Part shown: positions 34,467 through 43,329 of the stretch, piece after piece | Numbering within the stretch: position 1 is the stretch's first letter | Layout: each line of letters starts with the position of its first letter | DNA from: Rhizobium sp. BT04 | GTDB taxonomy: Bacteria > Pseudomonadota > Alphaproteobacteria > Rhizobiales > Rhizobiaceae | NCBI RefSeq assembly: GCF_030053135.1 | Contig: NZ_CP125647.1 | Span: 1 to 64,000 of the forward strand | Length of the DNA stretch: 64,000 nt | Direction: 5' to 3' | Position numbers and translations under genes: made by a program | The notes under the pieces: model-generated | The model's input: the letters and a program-made list of their open reading frames with translations, nothing else | Told to the model about the DNA's origin: nothing | Databases searched by the model: none

Positions 34467-35411
34467 CTAGTATTTCGGCAGGCCGGGCGGGTTGGTCTCC
34501 GACGCCGGCAAGGCTTCTTCGGAAAGGTGCCAATGGTCGAGGATTTTTGCGTATGTGCCGTCCTTGATCAGGCCGTTGGTGGCGACGGTCAGCGCATCGG
34601 CCAGCCCGCTCCCCTTGCGGGTGGTGATCGCGACGTCAGAACGATCAGGCCAGCCGGCGCTCAGCGTGCCGGCACGCTTGATGTTCTTGTCGCGCGCGGC
34701 AATGAAGATGAGCTGCGCATGCGGCTGGACGATGACATCGGCCCGGCCGGACCTGAGCGCGAGAAGGCTTGCCGCCTCGTCGTCGTAATATTGCAGCTCG
34801 ATCGGCTTCAGGCCGGCGGCGACATCTTCCTGGCTCCACTTCACCAGGATACGCTCCTGATTGGTGCCGGCGCCGACGATGATCCTGAGGCCGGCCGCAT
34901 CCTTGGGCTCCTTGATCGAGGTGACGGGACTGTCGGATTTCACGAAGAAACCGTGCAGGCCCTGGCGGTAGGTGGAGAAATCGAATTTCTCCTTGCGCTG
35001 CTCGGTGACGCCGACATTGGAGATGACGGCGTCATATTTGCCTGAGGTGAGGCCGAGCGGCCAGTCGATCCAGGCGACCGGCACGATCTCCAGCGTCAGG
35101 CCGAGGCTGTCGGCAATGGCATAGGCATAATCGGGATCCGCCCCGACCACGGTCTTGGCGTCGGTGGCATAGGTCGCAAGCGGCGGGCCGCCGGGGCTGA
35201 CGGCGATGGTGAACTTGCCCGGCGTGACGAACTTGAATTCCCTGGGGATCGCGGCGATGGCCGCATCGTTTCTGGTGGCATGAAGGCGACCCGGCTGTTC
35301 AGGACTCAGATCGAAATCCTCGGCCGCATGGGCGGCACCGAAACCAGTCAATGCCGACACCAGAGCTGCAAGGAGCAAGGTGCGAGATTTGGGATAGATC
35401 GTCACGTTCAA
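34467..35411 (-). CDS. Amino-acid-type ABC substrate-binding protein (copy 2)
   Basis: 314 aa, solute-binding family 3. Signal peptide (LLLAALVSALTGFGAAHA) cut near residue 29. EDFDLSPEQPGRLHATRN opens the mature part, and GADPDYAYAIADSLGLTLEIV and YDAVISNVGVTEQRKEKFDFST form the binding core. Same length and layout as the gene directly upstream (35487-36431), so a tandem duplicate that has diverged. Probably gives the importer a second specificity. Confidence 0.9.
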   Translation of the reverse strand: MNVTIYPKSRTLLLAALVSALTGFGAAHAAEDFDLSPEQPGRLHATRNDAAIAAIPREFKFVTPGKFTIAVSPGGPPLATYATDAKTVVGADPDYAYAIADSLGLTLEIVPVAWIDWPLGLTSGKYDAVISNVGVTEQRKEKFDFSTYRQGLHGFFVKSDSPVTSIKEPKDAAGLRIIVGAGTNQERILVKWSQEDVAAGLKPIELQYYDDEAASLLALRSGRADVIVQPHAQLIFIAARDKNIKRAGTLSAGWPDRSDVAITTRKGSGLADALTVATNGLIKDGTYAKILDHWHLSEEALPASETNPPGLPKY

Positions 35412-35486
35412 TATATCTCCGTTTGCATCGGGAAGTGGGAACGGACCGGCGCGAACCCCCTGTAACGCCGGTCCGCCAGACCAACG

Positions 35487-36431
35487 TTACGAACCGCTCT
35501 TCGGCAAGCCGGGCGGGTTGGTCTGAGCCTTGTCGATTGCCTCAGGACCGAGATTCCATGTGTCGAGGATCTTCTTATAGGCACCGCTGGCGATCAGGTC
35601 GTTGACGACATCGGTCAAGGGTGCTGCCAAGCCGCTGCCCTTGCGTGTGGTGACGGCAATCTCGGCGGTGATCGGCCAGCCGCCGCTGACGGTGCCGACC
35701 AGTTTGGTCTTGCCGTTTATCCCCGCCGAATAGGCCTGCGTCGCGTTCACGCTGAAGACGGCGTCGGCTCTGCCGGACTGGACGGCGAGATCCTTGACCG
35801 CGTCGTCGTCGTAATATTGCACCTCGATCGGCTTCAGGCCGGCGGCGACGTTCTCCCGGTCCCATTCCAGCAGGATCTTCTCCTGGTTGGTGCCGGCATC
35901 GGTGATGACCTTCAGGCCGGCAATATCCTTCGGCTGCTTGAGCGCCGTGATCGGGCTATCCGCCTTGACGTAGAAGCCAAGCTCGTCCTTGCGGTAGGTG
36001 GAGAAGTCGAATTTCTCCTTGCGCTCCTCCGTGACCGTCACGTTGGAAATCACCGCGTCGAACTTGCCGGAGGTCAGCCCCAGCGGCCAATCGGCCCAGG
36101 CGACGGAAACGAGATTGAGCTTCAAGCCCAGGCTGTCGGCGATCGCCTGCGCCAGATCGACGTCGTAGCCGATCACGGTCTTGGAATCGGAAGCATAATC
36201 ATGCAGCGGCAGGTTGCCGCTCGAGCTGATGCCGACGGTGAAGACGCCGTTTTCGACGAACTTGAAGTCCTTGACCTCGGCGATGCGCTTCTCGTTCTTT
36301 TCCACCCGCAGCCGGTTCGGCTGCTCGGGGCTGAGATCGAACTTCTGCTGTGCCTGAGCCGACCCAAAACCGAGTGCGGCAATGGTGACCGCTCCCGCTA
36401 TGACTAGCTTTGTTCTATCTGCAAATGTCAT
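35487..36431 (-). CDS. Amino-acid-type ABC substrate-binding protein (copy 1)
   Basis: 314 aa, solute-binding family 3, related to cystine and S-compound binding proteins (TcyJ/TcyK-like role by context). Signal peptide VIAGAVTIAALGFGSAQA. Core YDVDLAQAIADSLGLKLNLV and FDAVISNVTVTEERKEKFDFST. ATG 36431 follows GGAG-containing leader GGAGACGGGAC. Lies between the permease-ATPase gene and its paralogue. Confidence 0.9.
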   Translation of the reverse strand: MTFADRTKLVIAGAVTIAALGFGSAQAQQKFDLSPEQPNRLRVEKNEKRIAEVKDFKFVENGVFTVGISSSGNLPLHDYASDSKTVIGYDVDLAQAIADSLGLKLNLVSVAWADWPLGLTSGKFDAVISNVTVTEERKEKFDFSTYRKDELGFYVKADSPITALKQPKDIAGLKVITDAGTNQEKILLEWDRENVAAGLKPIEVQYYDDDAVKDLAVQSGRADAVFSVNATQAYSAGINGKTKLVGTVSGGWPITAEIAVTTRKGSGLAAPLTDVVNDLIASGAYKKILDTWNLGPEAIDKAQTNPPGLPKSGS

Positions 36432-36523
36432 GTCCCGTCTCCATTTCATCTTTAGGTTGTTGTTATTGTCAGTCGACCGGAGCAGCCCGTCGCGGCCCGG
36501 CATTTCGCCAGCGCTATCCGGCG

Positions 36524-38299
36524 CTAGAGAACCTTGGCGAGGAACTCCCGAGTGCGGGGATGTTCGGCTTGCGTGAAGATGCGGGCCGGCGGGCCGGCCT
36601 CAAGAATGCGGCCGCCATCCATGAAGACGACGGTGTCGGCGACTTCGCGGGCAAAACCGATTTCATGGGTGACGATGACGAGTGTCGTGCCGGTGCGGGC
36701 AAGCTCCTTGATGACGTCGAGCACCTCGCCGACGAGCTCCGGATCAAGCGCCGAGGTCGGCTCATCGAAAAGCAGCACCTTCGGGCGGAGCGCCAGAGCG
36801 CGGGCGATCGCCACGCGCTGCTGTTGGCCGCCGGAAAGCTGGCGCGGATAGGCGTTGATCTTGTCGCTGAGCCCGATGCGGGCCAGCAGCTCCTGCGCCA
36901 GTTGCACGGCCTCCTCGCGGCCGACGCCGCGCACCTGGATCGGTGCTTCGATGAGGTTTTCGAGCACGGTCAGATGCGGGAACAGATTGAAGCTCTGGAA
37001 GACCATGCCGATATCGGCGCGGCGGGTGAGGATATCCTTCTCCTTGAGCTCGTAGAGCGTATCGCCCTTCCTGCTGTAGCCGACGAAATCGCCGTCGACG
37101 GAGATGAAGCCTTCATCGACACGTTCCAGATGGTTGATGGCGCGCAGCAGCGTCGACTTGCCCGAACCGGAGGGGCCGAGGATGGCCGTCACACTGCCGG
37201 CGGGAAGGCTGAGCTCGACATTGTCGAGCACCTTCAGCGAGCCGAAGCTCTTCGAGATACCGTGGATGCGCACCGCGCCGCCCGCGGCACGTAGCGCCGC
37301 CGCATCCCGGAAGCCGATCTTGCGTGCGGTGTCGGTCGCCGTCGCAAAGACGGGCAGCGGACGACGGAAGCGTTCGAAGAATGCCTGGAAGGGCAGCGGC
37401 GTCGGATTGCGCACCGCGCCCTTGGAGAAGTAGCGCTCGATATAGTGCTGGGCGAGTGACAGCACCGTCATGATGATCAGATACCAAACGGTCGCGACCA
37501 TCAGCAGCGGAATGACTTCGAGATTGCGGCGGTAGATCACCTGGACGGTATAAAAGAGCTCCGGCAGCGCCAGCACATAGACCATGGACGTGCTCTTCGC
37601 CAGGCCGATCAACTCGTTGAAGCCGGTCGGCAGGATCGAGCGCATGGCTTGCGGCAGCACGATGCGGAAGGCCTGGCGGCGGCGCGGCAGGCCGAGAGCG
37701 GCCGCCGCCTCCAGCTGTCCATGATCCACCGAAAGAATGCCGCCGCGCACGATTTCCGCGAAGAAAGCCGACTGGTTGAGCGTCAAGCCGAGGAAAGCGG
37801 CGGCAAAGGGCGTTAGCAGCTGCACGGTGGGATAGTCGACGAAGACCGTATCGGTGAAGGGGATGCCGATCTTGATCGTCTCATAGAGATAGCCGAGATT
37901 GTTCAGAATCAGCAGCAGCACGATGACCGGGATGGAGCGCAGCAGCCAGATATAGCCCCAGGAAAGGCCGGAGAGCAGCGGCGACTTGGAAACGCGGGCA
38001 AGCGCCAGGGCCGTTCCGAGAATGGAACCGGATATAGCGGCAAGCACGGTCAAGAGCAGCGTCCTGCCGAGGCCGACGAGCACCGGCTCGGCAAAGAACC
38101 ATTCGGCAAAGACGCCCCAGCCCCAGCGCGGATTGGTGAAGGTGGAATAGAGCACGGCGATAATGACGAAGGCTGCGAAGATCGTGCCTGCCAGGCGGCC
38201 CGGATGGCGCGCCGGCACGATGCGGTAACGGGAATAGTCCCTCGATTCTGCCGTCCTGCTGCCGGGATCGATGCCGGCGAAATCCGTCGTCAGTGCCAT
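36524..38299 (-). CDS. ABC importer permease-ATPase fusion, polar amino acid type
   Basis: 591-aa single chain. Residues about 35-300 are a HisM/GlnP-like permease (about five to six helices, EAA loop [19 protein letters not shown]); residues about 340-591 are an ATPase (Walker [10 protein letters not shown], signature [15 protein letters not shown], Walker [14 protein letters not shown]). These parts are separate proteins in most bacteria. With the two binding proteins downstream it would import a cysteine-derived amino acid. Gap of 37 bases to the acetyltransferase gene. Confidence 0.93.
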   Translation of the reverse strand: MALTTDFAGIDPGSRTAESRDYSRYRIVPARHPGRLAGTIFAAFVIIAVLYSTFTNPRWGWGVFAEWFFAEPVLVGLGRTLLLTVLAAISGSILGTALALARVSKSPLLSGLSWGYIWLLRSIPVIVLLLILNNLGYLYETIKIGIPFTDTVFVDYPTVQLLTPFAAAFLGLTLNQSAFFAEIVRGGILSVDHGQLEAAAALGLPRRRQAFRIVLPQAMRSILPTGFNELIGLAKSTSMVYVLALPELFYTVQVIYRRNLEVIPLLMVATVWYLIIMTVLSLAQHYIERYFSKGAVRNPTPLPFQAFFERFRRPLPVFATATDTARKIGFRDAAALRAAGGAVRIHGISKSFGSLKVLDNVELSLPAGSVTAILGPSGSGKSTLLRAINHLERVDEGFISVDGDFVGYSRKGDTLYELKEKDILTRRADIGMVFQSFNLFPHLTVLENLIEAPIQVRGVGREEAVQLAQELLARIGLSDKINAYPRQLSGGQQQRVAIARALALRPKVLLFDEPTSALDPELVGEVLDVIKELARTGTTLVIVTHEIGFAREVADTVVFMDGGRILEAGPPARIFTQAEHPRTREFLAKVL

Positions 38300-38336
38300 T
38301 GTGCTTCCCTTTTATGATTGTCGGTCTTTGCCGTTT

Positions 38337-38891
38337 TCAGTGACATGCGCCGGCCACGCGCAGGCGCGGTTCCGCATCTTCGAGAGCAGGCTCGGCGAGA
38401 TGGCTGATGTCCTTCTCGAAGGGCAGGCTCTTGTAGATTTCGGGATCGGCTGATGTGTCGAAGAGAGCGGTGTAGCCATAGTTCAAATAGAGGCCGACGG
38501 CCTCGGGCTGGCGAAAGCCGGTGGTGAGATAGATGCGGAGGTAGCCCTGGCGGGCGGCCTGTGCCTCCAACTCGACCAGCACCTTGCGGGCAAGACCCTG
38601 ACGGCGCAGATCGGAACGCGTCCAAATGCGTTTGAACTCGGCCGTGCGTCCGTCATAATTCTTGAAGGCACCCCCGCCGATGGTTTCGCCATCGCGGATC
38701 AACAGGAGAAAATTGCCATCCGGCGGCGCAAAGGCTTCGGGGGGATAGCGGTTGAGCTCGGCGGCAGCCCCCTCGGCATTGAAATAGGTGCCGTAGCGGC
38801 TGTCATATTCGTAGATCAATTCATCGATCAGCGGCTTGGCGCGCGGGTCGAGAGGGCTGGTATAGAGAAACGTATCGCTCATATCGTTCAT
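38337..38891 (-). CDS. GNAT-family N-acetyltransferase
   Basis: 184 aa with the acetyl-CoA loop RSDLRRQGLARKVLVELE and the motif B region GYLRIYLTTGFRQPEAVGLYLNYGY. In Bacillus S-substituted cysteine salvage, SnaA/YxeL-type GNAT enzymes acetylate the amino group before monooxygenase attack. Its start (ATG 38891, TGATG) overlaps the stop of the M20 deacylase, as expected for a matched acetylase-deacylase pair. GTG 38894 is possible. Confidence 0.88.
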   Translation of the reverse strand: MNDMSDTFLYTSPLDPRAKPLIDELIYEYDSRYGTYFNAEGAAAELNRYPPEAFAPPDGNFLLLIRDGETIGGGAFKNYDGRTAEFKRIWTRSDLRRQGLARKVLVELEAQAARQGYLRIYLTTGFRQPEAVGLYLNYGYTALFDTSADPEIYKSLPFEKDISHLAEPALEDAEPRLRVAGACH

Positions 38892-40090
38892 CACCCGTTA
38901 TCATCAGTGAGGAAGGTTTCGGCGAGCCGCACCCAATAGCGGGCGGCGGGCGCGATGATCGCGTCGTTGAAATTGTAGTGAGCGCTGTGAAGAGGAGCGC
39001 TGTCGCCATTGCCGACGAAGAGATAGCTGCCGGGATTGGCCTGCAGCATGAAGGCGAAATCCTCGCTTGCGGTTCTCGGCCGGAAATCCTTCTCGATCGC
39101 CGCAAGGCCGAGTGCGTCATAGGCGACATCACGGGCAAATGCCGTCTCCTTGGCGTGATTGACCAACGCCGGAAAGCCGAGGCGATAATTCACATCCGCC
39201 TCGGCGCCGAAGCTTTCGGCCTGGGCGCGGGCCAGGGCGGGAATGCGCTCTTGCAGCAGCTGACGGACGGTCTCGCTGTAGGCCCGCATGGTCAGCTGCA
39301 TCTCGACGCTTTCCGGGATGACGTTCGAGGCGGAGCCGGCATGGATCGAGCCGACGGTGACGACCGCCATTTCCTGCGGATCGACATTGCGCGAGACGAC
39401 GCTCTGCAGCGCGGTGATGAAGGAGGCGGAAGCCAGCACCGGATCGACGGTCCGGTGCGGTTCGGCGCCATGGCCGCCCCTGCCGACGATCTTAATGATC
39501 GCCTTGTCGACCGAAGCCATGGCCGGGCCGGCGACGAAGCCGAATTGACCCGTCGGCACACCCGGCCAATTGTGCAGCCCGAACACCGCATCGACAGGAA
39601 AACGTTCGAACAGGCCTTCCGAGATCATCTTGCGGGCGCCAGCGCCGATCTCCTCGGCGGGCTGGAAGATCAGCCGCAGCGTGCCGCTGATATTGCCGCT
39701 CTCAGAGAGATACCGGGCGGCGGCCAAGAGGATCGAGGTATGTCCATCATGGCCGCAGGCATGCATGACGCCGGGATTGTTGCTGGCATAGGCAAGTCCG
39801 GTTGCCTCCTCGATCGGCAGCGCGTCCATGTCGGCGCGAATGCCGATCCGCCTTTTGCCGTCGCCGCGCCGGAGGGTGGCGACGACACCGGTGCCGGCAA
39901 TGCCCGTCGCCACCTCGTAACCCCAGGCGGAAAGGCGGGATGCCACGAGCTTGCTGGTCCTCAACTCCTGGAACGCCAGCTCCGGATATTGATGCAGGTC
40001 GTGGCGAAGCGCGATGATCTCATCGAGATAAGAGGCGATGCCTCTCTCGACCGGATCGTTGCTGCGCGGGTTTTGAGCGATGATATCCAT
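38891..40090 (-). CDS. M20-family amidohydrolase (N-acyl amino acid deacylase)
   Basis: 399 aa. Metal residues are visible in MHACGHDGHTSILLAAARYL (Cys/His), QPAEEIGAGARKM (Glu pair) and HNWPGVPTGQF, and the final His in SAHYNFNDA. It would remove the acetyl group from N-acetylcysteine after C-S cleavage, like SndA/YxeP. Directly overlaps the acetyltransferase gene and follows the monooxygenase gene by 17 bases. Confidence 0.91.
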   Translation of the reverse strand: MDIIAQNPRSNDPVERGIASYLDEIIALRHDLHQYPELAFQELRTSKLVASRLSAWGYEVATGIAGTGVVATLRRGDGKRRIGIRADMDALPIEEATGLAYASNNPGVMHACGHDGHTSILLAAARYLSESGNISGTLRLIFQPAEEIGAGARKMISEGLFERFPVDAVFGLHNWPGVPTGQFGFVAGPAMASVDKAIIKIVGRGGHGAEPHRTVDPVLASASFITALQSVVSRNVDPQEMAVVTVGSIHAGSASNVIPESVEMQLTMRAYSETVRQLLQERIPALARAQAESFGAEADVNYRLGFPALVNHAKETAFARDVAYDALGLAAIEKDFRPRTASEDFAFMLQANPGSYLFVGNGDSAPLHSAHYNFNDAIIAPAARYWVRLAETFLTDDNG

Positions 40091-40107
40091 GGCGGTTCGC
40101 CGGCGCC

Positions 40108-41457
40108 TCAGGCGCCGACAGCCTTTCCGCGCTCGACCTGATCGGCGTCGGCCGCATAGCGGCTTTCGCGGAACGGCAGGCCGAGATGGTCGCGCAGCGT
40201 CTCGCCCTTCAGGACCGGATCGAAATAACCGCGTTCGGTGAGGAGCGGCAGAACATATCTGGCAAAATCGTCGAAACCCTCGGCAATGACGGGAAAGCCG
40301 AGAATGAAGCCATCGGCTGCACCCTGATCCACCCAGCGGATGATTTCGTCGGCGATATGCTCGGCAGTGCCGATGAAGGCGGTGCGCGGCGTTGCCGAAT
40401 CGAGTGCGACCTGACGCAGCGTCAAACCTTTCTCCCGCGCTGTCCTTTTGATGCGGTCGGTGGTGGCGCGGAAATTGTTCCTGCCGATATCGCCGAGGTC
40501 GGGGAACGGCTCGTCCAGCGGATAGATGCTGAAATCATGATGATCGAAGAAGCGGCCGAGATAGAGCAGCGCCTCCTCTGTCGTGACGAGATTGCGGATC
40601 GCCTGGTACTTGGCTTCCGCCTCATCGGACGTCGCACCGACGATCGGCCCGATACCGGGATAGATACCGACTTCCGCCACCGGGCGCCCATGCGCGATGA
40701 CGCTGTCCTTCAACTGGCGATAAAAGGCCTGCGCCTCTTCGAACGGCCCGCCATTGGTGAAGACCGCGTCGGCGTGCTTGCCGGCGAGCCGGATGCCGGA
40801 ATCCGAGGCGCCCGCCTGGAACACGACCGGCTGGCCCTGCTTCGAACGGCCGATATTGAGCGGCCCCTCGACGCGGAAGAAGCGGCCCTTGTGGTTGAGG
40901 CGATGCATCTTGGTCTTGTCGACGAAGACGCCGGTCTCGCGGTTGCGGACGAAGGCGTCATCGTCCCAGGAATCCCACAGGCCCTTGATCGCATCGATAT
41001 AGTCCTCGGCGATCTCGTAGCGCAGCTCGTGTTCGGGATGTTCGCGGCTGTAGTTGCGCCCCGAGCCCTCGAGTGGCGAGGTTACTGCGTTCCACCCTGC
41101 CCGGCCGCCGCTGATGAGATCGATCGAGGCGAACTGGCGGGCAATGGTGAAGGGATCGCTGTAGGAGGTCGAGACCGTGCCGACGAGGCCGATTTTCGAG
41201 GTCGAGGCGGCAAGCGCCGAGAGGATCGCGATCGGCTCGAACCGGTTGAGGAAATGCGGGATCGACTGCTCGTTGATATAGAGCCCGTCGGCGACGAAGG
41301 CGAAAGCGATGCCGGCCGCTTCCGCCTTGCGCGCCGTCTTGACGAAGAAGTCGAAATTGACGCTGGCATCCGCCGGTCCGCTCGGATGTTTCCAAGCATT
41401 CATGTGGCCGCCGGGACCCTGCAGCATGATGCCGAACGTGACGTGTTTCTGAGCCAT
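40108..41457 (-). CDS. NtaA/SnaA/DszA-family flavin monooxygenase
   Basis: 449 aa, the longer group of two-component FMNH2 monooxygenases. Marks are FGIMLQGPGGHMNAWKHP, FAFVADGLYINEQSIPHF, SGGRAGWNAVTSPLEGSGRNY, and GQPVVFQAGASDSG. Relatives cleave C-S or C-N bonds (CmoJ, YxeK, DszA, nitrilotriacetate monooxygenase). Sits right beside the deacylase and acetyltransferase genes. I propose oxidation at sulfur or the alpha-carbon of an N-acetylated S-substituted cysteine. Confidence 0.92.
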   Translation of the reverse strand: MAQKHVTFGIMLQGPGGHMNAWKHPSGPADASVNFDFFVKTARKAEAAGIAFAFVADGLYINEQSIPHFLNRFEPIAILSALAASTSKIGLVGTVSTSYSDPFTIARQFASIDLISGGRAGWNAVTSPLEGSGRNYSREHPEHELRYEIAEDYIDAIKGLWDSWDDDAFVRNRETGVFVDKTKMHRLNHKGRFFRVEGPLNIGRSKQGQPVVFQAGASDSGIRLAGKHADAVFTNGGPFEEAQAFYRQLKDSVIAHGRPVAEVGIYPGIGPIVGATSDEAEAKYQAIRNLVTTEEALLYLGRFFDHHDFSIYPLDEPFPDLGDIGRNNFRATTDRIKRTAREKGLTLRQVALDSATPRTAFIGTAEHIADEIIRWVDQGAADGFILGFPVIAEGFDDFARYVLPLLTERGYFDPVLKGETLRDHLGLPFRESRYAADADQVERGKAVGA

Positions 41458-41480
41458 GGAATCGATCTCCTTGAAAACGG

Positions 41481-42473
41481 TCAGGCAACGAGGGAAAGCC
41501 GCTCGGCGGCGAGCAGCTCGATGGAAGCCAGGCGCTCGGCGACCGAAAGCGCCGGCGTGTCGAGCACGAACTCCTTGACGCCGTAGCGGCGGTGAAGCTC
41601 ATCCAATTCCTTGCGGATCTGCTTTGCCGTGCCGTGCAGGATGCTCGGCACCTTCTCCTCGATGCGGTAATCGGTGACGCCGGCCTGCCGGGCGAATTCG
41701 GCCGCCTGCTCCTCGCTGCCGACATTGACGGTCTGGCCGTTCGGCAGGAACACCTTGACGATGCGCAGCTTGCCGACGCGCTCGCGGGCATAGTCCTCGC
41801 TTTCGGCGGCGAAGGCTGCGAGAGCCAGAATCGGCCGCTTGCCGCCGGATGCCCGCTCATAGGCCTCGAAGGTCCTGCGCAGATTGTCCGGATCGCCGTT
41901 CAGGTGACCGGCAAAAACGAGCTCCCAGCCTTTCTCGGCGGCCAATTCGGCGCTTTCGACGCTCGCGCCGAGCAGGAAACGTTCGGGGGGAGTCGGCGGG
42001 AAAGGGGTCGCCTGCGCGCCGTCGTAGTTCGGGTCGGCGGCGAGATAGGTGTTGAGGTCGGAAAGCTGGCTGGCAAAATCCGGCTTCCTGGACGGATCGA
42101 CGGCAAGCTGCAGCGCGCGCGTCGACAGCGGAAAGCCGCCCGGCGCCTTGCCGACACCGAGATCGACGCGGCCGGGCGCCAGCGATGCCAGAAGATTGAA
42201 GGTCTCGGCAACCTTATAGGCGCTGTAGTGCTGCAGCATGACGCCGCCGGAGCCGATGCGAATCCTCGAGGTCCTGGCGAGAAGATAGGCGATCAGCGCC
42301 TCCGGCGCGGAGCTCGCCAGATTGGACATGTTATGATGCTCGGCGACCCAGAAACGGTGATAACCGAGTTCCTCGGCCCGGGCGGCAATCTTGACCGTCG
42401 CCCGCAGTGCATCCGCGGCCGTCAGACCCTGTTCGATCGGGCTTTTGTCGAGAAGACTGAGGAGGTAGGTCAT
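41481..42473 (-). CDS. LLM class flavin-dependent oxidoreductase (YtmO/MsnO8-like)
   Basis: 330 aa: YLLSLLDKSPIEQGLTAADAL, RFWVAEHHNMSNLASSAPEAL, IGSGGVMLQHYSAYKVAE and RVDLGVGKAPGGFPLS are typical of the short luciferase-like group that includes Bacillus YtmO (CmoO). First gene of the nine-gene operon; ATG 42473. The GTCTA-N9-TAGAC box is 34 bases upstream. Confidence 0.92.
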   Translation of the reverse strand: MTYLLSLLDKSPIEQGLTAADALRATVKIAARAEELGYHRFWVAEHHNMSNLASSAPEALIAYLLARTSRIRIGSGGVMLQHYSAYKVAETFNLLASLAPGRVDLGVGKAPGGFPLSTRALQLAVDPSRKPDFASQLSDLNTYLAADPNYDGAQATPFPPTPPERFLLGASVESAELAAEKGWELVFAGHLNGDPDNLRRTFEAYERASGGKRPILALAAFAAESEDYARERVGKLRIVKVFLPNGQTVNVGSEEQAAEFARQAGVTDYRIEEKVPSILHGTAKQIRKELDELHRRYGVKEFVLDTPALSVAERLASIELLAAERLSLVA

Positions 42474-42507
42474 GGCACCACGATCCGATCCTTGGTTGCA
42501 AAGTTTA

Positions 42508-42526
42508 GTCTATAAAATCAGTAGAC
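42508..42526. promoter_or_regulatory. GTCTA-N9-TAGAC box before the S-compound operon
   Basis: Perfect half-sites with a 9-bp A/T-rich spacer, 34 bases upstream of the first monooxygenase gene. Same pattern as at 29812 and 32692. Confidence 0.68.
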
Positions 42527-42629
42527 AAACCTCATTATAAGAAATGGCATTCTCTTTCGAACGCGTTGAGTGAAAAAAGCGGCCGCACCCAAGATGGAAA
42601 ATCGGATACTGGGAATGTGTGCCGCCGGC

Positions 42630-42678
42630 ATTGAAAGCTTCTTTCAATCGACCACTTTATGGTCTATATTCTGGTCGA
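42630..42678. promoter_or_regulatory. Candidate operators of the Phd/ParE module
   Basis: Two adjacent dyads: ATTGAAAG-N3-CTTTCAAT (42630-42648) and TCGACCA-N17-TGGTCGA (42648-42678), the second ending 14 bases before the antitoxin start. Suits autoregulation by the antitoxin-toxin complex. Confidence 0.5.
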
Positions 42679-42692
42679 AAGGGAGCAACCGC

Positions 42693-42974
42693 ATGAAGCT
42701 GACAGAACAGGTCAAGCCGATCAGCTATCTCAAGGCGCATGCGCCGGAGATCATCCGGACACTGAAGGATAACCCGCAGCCGGTCGTCATTACGCTTCAC
42801 GGAGAGGCGAAAGCCATCCTTCAGGATGTCGGCCAATATGAAGAAACACAGGAGACACTGGCGCTGCTGAAAGTGCTGGCGCTCACCAACCGGCAGGTTG
42901 AGGAGGGCAAACTGCACCCCGCTGCGGAATCCTTCGCGCGCATCCGCAAACGTCTGGCGGACAGCCCATCCTGA
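42693..42974 (+). CDS. Phd/YefM-family antitoxin
   Basis: 93 aa: LTEQVKPISYLKAHAPEIIRTL is the Phd/YefM DNA-binding N-terminus, followed by PVVITLHGEAKAILQDVGQYEET and a flexible C-terminal toxin-binding tail. ATG 42693 has GGGAG 8 nt upstream. The TGA overlaps the toxin ATG (TGATG). It neutralises the ParE-like toxin and represses the operon. Confidence 0.87.
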   Translation: MKLTEQVKPISYLKAHAPEIIRTLKDNPQPVVITLHGEAKAILQDVGQYEETQETLALLKVLALTNRQVEEGKLHPAAESFARIRKRLADSPS

Positions 42975-43300
42975 TGCCATATCGTGTTCTTTTCGCTGAG
43001 GACGCGGAACGCGACATCGAGGATCTCTATCGCTTCATCGCTAGCCGCGACGGCGCCGAGACGGCAGAGCGCATCCTGACCGAAATCGAGAGCGCATGCG
43101 CCGAGCTTGAAGAGTTCCCTGCCCGCGGAAATATTCCGAAGGAGTTGGCGGGTATCGGAATTTCCGAATATCGGGAACTGCACCATAAGCCGTGGCGCAT
43201 GATCTATCGGATCCTGGGCACCGATGTCGTCGTCTACTGCGTCGTAGACGGACGTCGCGACATGCAGAGTTTTCTGGAGCGAAGGCTTATCCGCGCATAG
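42974..43300 (+). CDS. ParE/RelE-family toxin
   Basis: 108 aa: MPYRVLFAEDAERDIEDLYRFI, EFPARGNIPKEL, YRELHHKPWRMIYRI and VVVYCVVDGRRDMQSFL follow the ParE/RelE fold. Encoded convergent with repC, 30 bases from its stop. Its place beside the replication genes suggests a post-segregational stability role for this replicon. Confidence 0.88.
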   Translation: MPYRVLFAEDAERDIEDLYRFIASRDGAETAERILTEIESACAELEEFPARGNIPKELAGIGISEYRELHHKPWRMIYRILGTDVVVYCVVDGRRDMQSFLERRLIRA

Positions 43301-43329
43301 CCATACACTGCCCACACGGAGGCTGAACA

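Noticed and set aside
38978..41586. Plus-strand open frames of 387 and 466 codons opposite the M20 and monooxygenase genes
   Set aside because: Antisense shadows; the minus-strand proteins have complete catalytic motifs and operon spacing.
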